Shown here piece after piece: positions 60,112 to 64,000 of a stretch of 64,000 nt of DNA. The notes beneath the pieces were generated by a model. That model saw nothing but the letters and a program-made list of their open reading frames with translations, ran no database searches and was not told where the DNA came from. Source of the stretch: HRBIN24 sp035574155 (GTDB taxonomy: Bacteria > Chloroflexota > Dehalococcoidia > SM23-28-2 > HRBIN24); the NCBI GenBank assembly GCA_035574155.1, contig DATLZD010000075.1, forward strand, positions 1-64,000, in the 5' to 3' direction. How positions within the stretch are numbered: the stretch's first letter is position 1; each line of letters starts with the position of its first letter. The position numbers and the translations under genes are program-made.

Positions 60112-60897
60112 ATGGAGGGCGCTCAGTCCTACCGCCTGCCGCTGTCCTACGTGCTGCGCTTCGCCGTGGCGGTGGCCCTGGGACGCCGACGTGAGGTGGG
60201 TCCGGACGCGGCGGCGGTGCTGGAGCGGGCCGGGCCGCCCCACCGCACGGTGGGCGAGGAGCACATCCCCCTGCGGGGCCCTTTCGTCCTGGTCGCCAAC
60301 CACTACGAGCGTCCGGGACTGAAGGTGTTCTGGGGCGGCATGCTCCTCACCGCCGCCGTCTGGCGACGGCGGGGCCAGTCGCCCCGCTGGCTCATGACCA
60401 GCGAGTGGTACAACTTCCGCCTGGGGCCGCTGCCGGTGCCGGTCTGGCTGCTGCGCTGGCTGTTCCGCCGCCTGGCCAGGGTCTACGACCTGGTCATCGT
60501 GCCCCGGGCGCCGGAGCGGGGCGTGGGACGGGCGGCCGCCCTCCGGGCCGTCCTCCAGGCTGCATCGCCCCAGGGGCGCCCCCTGGCCCTCTTCCCGGAG
60601 GGGATCGGGAGCGGTCGCCTGCTGCGGCCCCCGGAGGGGGTGGGGCTGCTGCTGCTGGCCCTGAGCGAACGGGGCGTTCCCTGTCTGCCTGCCGGCCTGT
60701 TCGAGGAGGACGGGCACCTGGTGGCCCGTTTTGGCCCTCCCCTCCTGCTGCGGAGCGAGGGAGAGAAAGAGGAGCGTTTCCGGCGGGCCCGGGACCAGGC
60801 CATGCTGGCCATCGGCTCTCTTCTGCCCAGGGGCCTCTGGGGCGACTATGCCGCTGACCTGCAGCGGCTGCTGGAGCGGGGCGGGCACCTGGCCTAG
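60112..60897 (+). CDS. PlsC-like acyltransferase family protein with altered HX4D motif
   Basis: A 261-residue protein with the lysophospholipid-acyltransferase fold. Motif I reads VANHYERPG (H64, but G69 where the catalytic Asp of HX4D belongs). Motif III is intact (ALFPEGIGSGRL), and VPCLPAGLF matches motif IV. A hydrophobic helix lies at about 95-115. It may be a degenerate or specialised acyltransferase. TACAAT (60092-60097) 20 nt before the ATG suggests a short leader. The MFS gene follows 11 nt downstream. Confidence 0.8.
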   Translation: MEGAQSYRLPLSYVLRFAVAVALGRRREVGPDAAAVLERAGPPHRTVGEEHIPLRGPFVLVANHYERPGLKVFWGGMLLTAAVWRRRGQSPRWLMTSEWYNFRLGPLPVPVWLLRWLFRRLARVYDLVIVPRAPERGVGRAAALRAVLQAASPQGRPLALFPEGIGSGRLLRPPEGVGLLLLALSERGVPCLPAGLFEEDGHLVARFGPPLLLRSEGEKEERFRRARDQAMLAIGSLLPRGLWGDYAADLQRLLERGGHLA

Positions 60898-60908
60898 GGT
60901 GAGGAGGG

Positions 60909-62342
60909 ATGGCCGCCCACGATCCCCTGCCGACGATGCCCCTGCGCGACCGCCTGCTCTATGCCTCTGCCAGCTTCGGGGGCAACGTCCTCTCGCGCTC
61001 TCGCGACCTGTGGCTCATCTACTTCTACGCCCCTCCCGCTGATGCCGATATCCCGCGGCGCGTGCCGGTGCTGGTGCTGGGGGCGCTGCTGCTGGCGGCG
61101 CGGGTGATAGAGGCCCTGGACGATCCCCTCATCGGCTGGTGGAGCGACCGGACCCGCAGCCGTTGGGGACGGCGCATCCCCTTCGTGCTGTTCGCCACCC
61201 CCCTCTATGCCCTGTTCGCTGCCCTGCTGTGGACGCCGCCTGACCCCCACGAGAGCGCCCTGAACGCCGCTTACCTGTTCATTGTCCTGGAGGCATTTCA
61301 CCTGTTCAGCACCCTGTCGGGGGGACCTTTCGAATCGCTGTTGCCCGAGATAGCGCCCCGCTCCCAGGACCGGGTCAGCATCGTCACCTGGCAGGTGTTC
61401 TTCGGGACCATTGGCGCCTTCGTGGCCTTGGTGGTGAGCGGGGTCATCGTGGACGTGGCGGGCTTCCAGGCCATGGGCATCACCATGGCGGTGCTGGCCT
61501 TCGTCTCCCGCTACGTGGGGCTGGCAGGGGCCTGGCGCCATGCCCGGCGCGACGTGGAGCCGGCCCGCATCGACTTCCTGCAAGCGGTCCGGTCGACGCT
61601 GGCCAACAGCCAGTTCCGCGCCTTTCTGCCCACCTTCATCCTGTTCAACGCCGCCATTTCCCTGCTGACCTCGGCCCTGCCCTACTGGGCCTCGGTGGTC
61701 CTGCTGCGGGGGCTGGAGCCGGAGATCGCACGTCTGGAGACGGGCCACGAGCTGACGTTACAGGTGGGGCCCCTGGAGGTGGGCGTGGGCGTGGGGACGG
61801 CAGTGGGGCTGCTGACGGGGGCGGCCATCCTGGTGGTCCTGGCCTCCCTACCCCTGGTCTACAGGCTAGCGGTGTGGAGGGGTAAGGCGTGGGTCTACTC
61901 GCGGGCGCTCCTCTATGGCTCCCTCTATCTGCCCTGGCTGGCCTTCATGGGGTTCGTACCGGGGATCGACCCCTTCCTGCAGGCGCTGTTCTTCGTGGCC
62001 CTCATCGGCCTGCCCATGGCCGCCGTCTACACCTTCCCCAACGCCATCCAGGCCGACATAGTGGACTACGACTACCTGCTGACCGGCCAGAGGCGGGAGG
62101 CCATCTACTACGCCACTCAGGCGACCCTGGAGAAGGTGGCCTCGGCCCTCTATCCAGCGGTGCTGGCCCTGCTCCTCTCCCTGGGTGCCAGCGTCGACAA
62201 CCCCCTGGGCATCCGGTTGGTGGGGCCGGTGTCGGGGCTGGCCTGCCTGCTAGGGCTGTTGACCTTCCGGGCCTACCGCTTACCCGACCAAGTGACGGCC
62301 GAATCGGTCCGCGGGCGGGGCCTCAGCCCCGAGCGGGCCTAG
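60909..62342 (+). CDS. GPH/MelB-type sugar-cation symporter (MFS)
   Basis: A 477-residue polytopic transporter with about 12 hydrophobic helices. The GPH-family loop between helices 2 and 3 reads DDPLIGWWSDRTRSRWGRR, with the conserved Asp residues; QADIVDYDYLLTGQRREAIYYA in the second half matches the same family. Substrates of relatives are glycosides or other small organics; not predictable here. GAGGAGGG precedes ATG 60909. Probably cotranscribed with the PlsC-like gene. Confidence 0.88.
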   Translation: MAAHDPLPTMPLRDRLLYASASFGGNVLSRSRDLWLIYFYAPPADADIPRRVPVLVLGALLLAARVIEALDDPLIGWWSDRTRSRWGRRIPFVLFATPLYALFAALLWTPPDPHESALNAAYLFIVLEAFHLFSTLSGGPFESLLPEIAPRSQDRVSIVTWQVFFGTIGAFVALVVSGVIVDVAGFQAMGITMAVLAFVSRYVGLAGAWRHARRDVEPARIDFLQAVRSTLANSQFRAFLPTFILFNAAISLLTSALPYWASVVLLRGLEPEIARLETGHELTLQVGPLEVGVGVGTAVGLLTGAAILVVLASLPLVYRLAVWRGKAWVYSRALLYGSLYLPWLAFMGFVPGIDPFLQALFFVALIGLPMAAVYTFPNAIQADIVDYDYLLTGQRREAIYYATQATLEKVASALYPAVLALLLSLGASVDNPLGIRLVGPVSGLACLLGLLTFRAYRLPDQVTAESVRGRGLSPERA

Positions 62343-63034
62343 TCGGGGGCGCGGGGCGGTGTGGGGCCGGCCGGTGGGGTGGGGGCGGCCCCCGGCGGCC
62401 CGAAGACGATGATGACCTCGTCGCCGTCACGGGGCACGTAGTCCTCAAAGTCTGCCCGCGGCTGGCCGTTGACCAGGACCTGGACCTGCCCCTGCTGGCC
62501 CTGGAAGGGCCCTTCCCCGCAGGTATCCCCGTTGCGGAAGACCCGCGTGTCGCCCGGGACCTGGAGCGTATCGGGGGTGAGGATGCCGCCCCTGCCCAGG
62601 GCCCGGCCAGCATACTCGAAGAACTTGACCAGACGCGCGCCGCGCCCCTCCTCCGACGCGTTCTCGGGGTGGATGTGGATGTAGCCGTCCCCGTGGGTGT
62701 GGACGCCGCCGGCGAAGACGGGTATGTTGGGCTGCTTCACCCCACATATCCAGATCTCGTAGCGGGCGTGCCAGTGGTCGCCCATCTTGGGGCTGATAGC
62801 CCCCGCCTCCCGGAACAGCACCAGCGCCAGGAAGATGGCCACCACCGCCACGGCGATGATGGCCACCGGCAGCCAGGGGGGTAGGTAGATGGCGATCCCC
62901 GCACGGGGCTGGGGAGTCCGTGGCTGGGGCGGACGGCCGGTGCGGGGCTGGCCGCGCCGCCAGAAGGAAAGGGGGTGGGTGTCCTCCCGCCGCTGCTGGG
63001 CCCGTCGCGAGCGGCGCCGCTCGCGACGGCTCAT
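62339..63034 (-). CDS. Membrane-anchored protein with His-rich extracytoplasmic domain
   Basis: A 231-residue protein. A very basic N-terminus (RRERRRSRRAQQRRED) is followed by one transmembrane helix at about 52-73, then an extracytoplasmic domain. It contains DHWHARYEIWICG (about 85-97), VHTHGDGYIHIHPENA (about 109-124) and a ubiquitin-like tail (VQVLVNGQPRADFEDYVPRDGDEVIIVFG) ending in a PT-rich stretch. The HTH/HIH clusters suggest a metal site. The family is not recognised. ATG 63034 overlaps the upstream stop (ATGA); a 28-bp palindrome lies in its first codons. Confidence 0.75.
   Translation of the reverse strand: MSRRERRRSRRAQQRREDTHPLSFWRRGQPRTGRPPQPRTPQPRAGIAIYLPPWLPVAIIAVAVVAIFLALVLFREAGAISPKMGDHWHARYEIWICGVKQPNIPVFAGGVHTHGDGYIHIHPENASEEGRGARLVKFFEYAGRALGRGGILTPDTLQVPGDTRVFRNGDTCGEGPFQGQQGQVQVLVNGQPRADFEDYVPRDGDEVIIVFGPPGAAPTPPAGPTPPRAPD
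63002..63029. repeat. 28-bp perfect palindrome in the 5' end of a coding region
   Basis: Each half is 14 nt (CCGTCGCGAGCGGC and its exact complement) with no spacer. It lies over codons 2-11 of the gene starting at 63034. In mRNA it would fold into a very stable hairpin a few nt after the start codon. Confidence 0.9.
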
Positions 63035-63492
63035 GGGGCCGCCTCCGCTGGCTGGCGATAGAGGCGGTCCATCTCCTCCACCTTGGCGATGTTCTCGGCC
63101 TCGCTGGGGTCCGGCTCTGCGTTGAACCAGGCGTCCAGGATCTCCTTGGCCACAGCCTGGGAGGTGGAGCGCAGGCTGAGACAGAGGACGTTGGCCCGGT
63201 TCCAGGCGCGGGCCCCCCGGGCGGTCTCGGCGTCGTGGCAGAGGGCAGCTCGGATGCCGGGCACCTTGTTGGCGGCAATGGAGACGCCCGTGCCCGTCCA
63301 GCAGAAGAGTATGCCCTCGTCTGCCTCGCCCCTGGCCACCATCTCGGCCACCTGCCGGGCCACGTCGGCCCACTGCAGCGGTTCCCCGGCCAGAGGCCCC
63401 ACCAGCCGCAGCTGGAAGCCTCGGCGCCGCAGCTCCTCCACCACGTAGTCAGTCAGGGGCGTGCGTTCGTCGCTGCCCACGGCCAGACGCAT
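63031..63492 (-). CDS. RpiB/LacA/LacB-family sugar-phosphate isomerase, variant active site
   Basis: A 153-residue protein of the RpiB family. GILFCWTGTGVSIAANKVPGIRAALC (about 60-85) carries the catalytic Cys C64, but has CWTGTG where RpiB has CGTG, a two-residue insertion. The His/Arg/Asn stretch ARAWNRANVLCLSLR corresponds to the hexose/pentose-phosphate binding helix. It may interconvert ribose- and ribulose-5-phosphate or another sugar phosphate. The start overlaps nothing; the stop overlaps the next gene's ATG. Confidence 0.85.
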   Translation of the reverse strand: MRLAVGSDERTPLTDYVVEELRRRGFQLRLVGPLAGEPLQWADVARQVAEMVARGEADEGILFCWTGTGVSIAANKVPGIRAALCHDAETARGARAWNRANVLCLSLRSTSQAVAKEILDAWFNAEPDPSEAENIAKVEEMDRLYRQPAEAAP

Positions 63493-63550
63493 CCGCCTCG
63501 TCCTCCTTCGCAGTCCATTATATAGGCCACTGCGCCTCCGGAAACGGGGG

Positions 63551-64000
63551 TCAGGCCCGCAGCGGCCGTGCCACCTGGGGCCGCTCGTCCAGGAACAGGC
63601 GCACGCGGTGGACGCGCCGCGGCGGCTGACGGAAGCCCAGGGCGGCCGTGACCTGCTCGGCCCGACCGGCCGTGTGCTGGTCGGTGCGCAGGCGCATGCC
63701 CAGCAGGAAGGCGCCGTCCTGCTCCTCTTCCAGCCACAGGTCGTAGACCAGGGCGCGCAGGTCGTAGCGGCGGACCTGCCCCTGGCGCAGGTGCTGCCAG
63801 GGGATGGAATCGGCGGCCAGGAGGGCGGCGATGGCCTCCTCCACTTCGGCCCTGTCGCGGCCCTCGGCCTCCACCTGGACCTGGTACTCGGCCCAGCGGA
63901 CCTGGGTCTGGAGGGCGGGAGCCCGCAGTCCCACCTCCCTCACGGCCACCACCTCGGTGCCCGGCACCACCTGGGCGTTGACCTGGCGCAGGAAGTCGCG
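63551..64000 (-). CDS. DUF2344 (radical-SAM-associated) protein, C-terminal part; 5' end outside window
   Basis: The frame is open from the window end to a stop at 63551 (149 codons). FLRQVNAQVVPGTEVVAVREVGLRAPALQTQVRWAEYQV, located at 63889-63998, resembles the middle of TIGR03936/DUF2344 proteins, which are usually fused to or encoded beside an unusual radical SAM enzyme. The remaining part, with DLRALVYDLWL and FLLGMRLRTDQ, fits the family's C-terminal domain. The radical SAM gene would be outside the window. Confidence 0.7.
   Translation of the reverse strand, partial: RDFLRQVNAQVVPGTEVVAVREVGLRAPALQTQVRWAEYQVQVEAEGRDRAEVEEAIAALLAADSIPWQHLRQGQVRRYDLRALVYDLWLEEEQDGAFLLGMRLRTDQHTAGRAEQVTAALGFRQPPRRVHRVRLFLDERPQVARPLRA

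Overview
The window is 64 kb of very GC-rich bacterial DNA (roughly 68-70% by eye), densely packed with genes. It reads as a piece of chromosome: no phage, transposon, integrase or CRISPR array was found. The gene content suggests a Chloroflexota lineage of the Dehalococcoidia/SAR202/thermophile type. The pointers are several CaiB/BaiF CoA-transferases, an F420-type LLM oxidoreductase, an ECF sigma/anti-sigma pair of DUF5667/DUF5666 type, a K+-independent H+-pyrophosphatase, a Gram-positive-type SOS box and many GTG/TTG starts. The phylum is an inference; no rRNA or marker phylogeny was available.

Layout. 1-2649: a histidine-rich membrane protein cut by the window edge, divergent from an OmpR-type two-component system. 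2691-3028: tRNA-Leu, tRNA-Gly and tRNA-Cys. 3283-10515: de novo NAD synthesis (nadA, then nadB-nadC), interrupted by purine salvage (hpt-adeC), an overlapping HEPN/MNT toxin-antitoxin pair and a Cys-phosphatase. 10735-18143: a surface-glycan cluster, with a polytopic mannosyltransferase-like protein and rmlA-rmlB on the plus strand, converging with a four-gene operon (GT2, methyltransferase, SDR epimerase, DegT aminotransferase) whose genes overlap by 4 nt. 18233-21775: rimM, khpA, rpsP, ffh and gap. 21939-26309: lexA with a perfect SOS box, a crotonase, a 42-aa membrane peptide with a c-di-AMP-receptor-like protein, and hppA.

26453-32410: a tiny basic protein, tRNA-Glu, a DUF72 protein, an ECF sigma/anti-sigma pair behind a TPP enzyme, a structured gap, tRNA-Glu and tRNA-Gln. 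32471-39926: a His-rich mini-protein, gltX, a molybdate-transport operon with its own PadR regulator, an acyl-CoA dehydrogenase and a membrane protein.

40028-55810 is the most interesting part. Two divergent operons share a 385-bp promoter region. The left one encodes two CaiB/BaiF proteins and an acetyl-CoA hydrolase/transferase-family protein. The right one encodes a three-subunit acetone-carboxylase-type enzyme, two more CaiB/BaiF proteins, a DUF35 protein, a thiolase-fold protein without the usual His and second Cys, an LLM oxidoreductase and a solute-binding lipoprotein. Together they look like a pathway that takes up a carbonyl compound, carboxylates it with ATP, activates the acid as a CoA thioester and cleaves it. 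In each CaiB/BaiF pair only the second protein keeps the catalytic Asp, which suggests heteromeric CoA-transferases.

55968-64000: mostly housekeeping genes (an MBL hydrolase, gpsA, sufU, rimI, a cytidylate-kinase-like protein, a PlsC-like protein, a GPH transporter, an anchored His-rich protein, an RpiB-like isomerase and the end of a DUF2344 gene). Many genes in the window that lack a clear Shine-Dalgarno site have a TANAAT-like hexamer 14-27 nt before the start codon, suggesting frequent short-leader or leaderless mRNAs.
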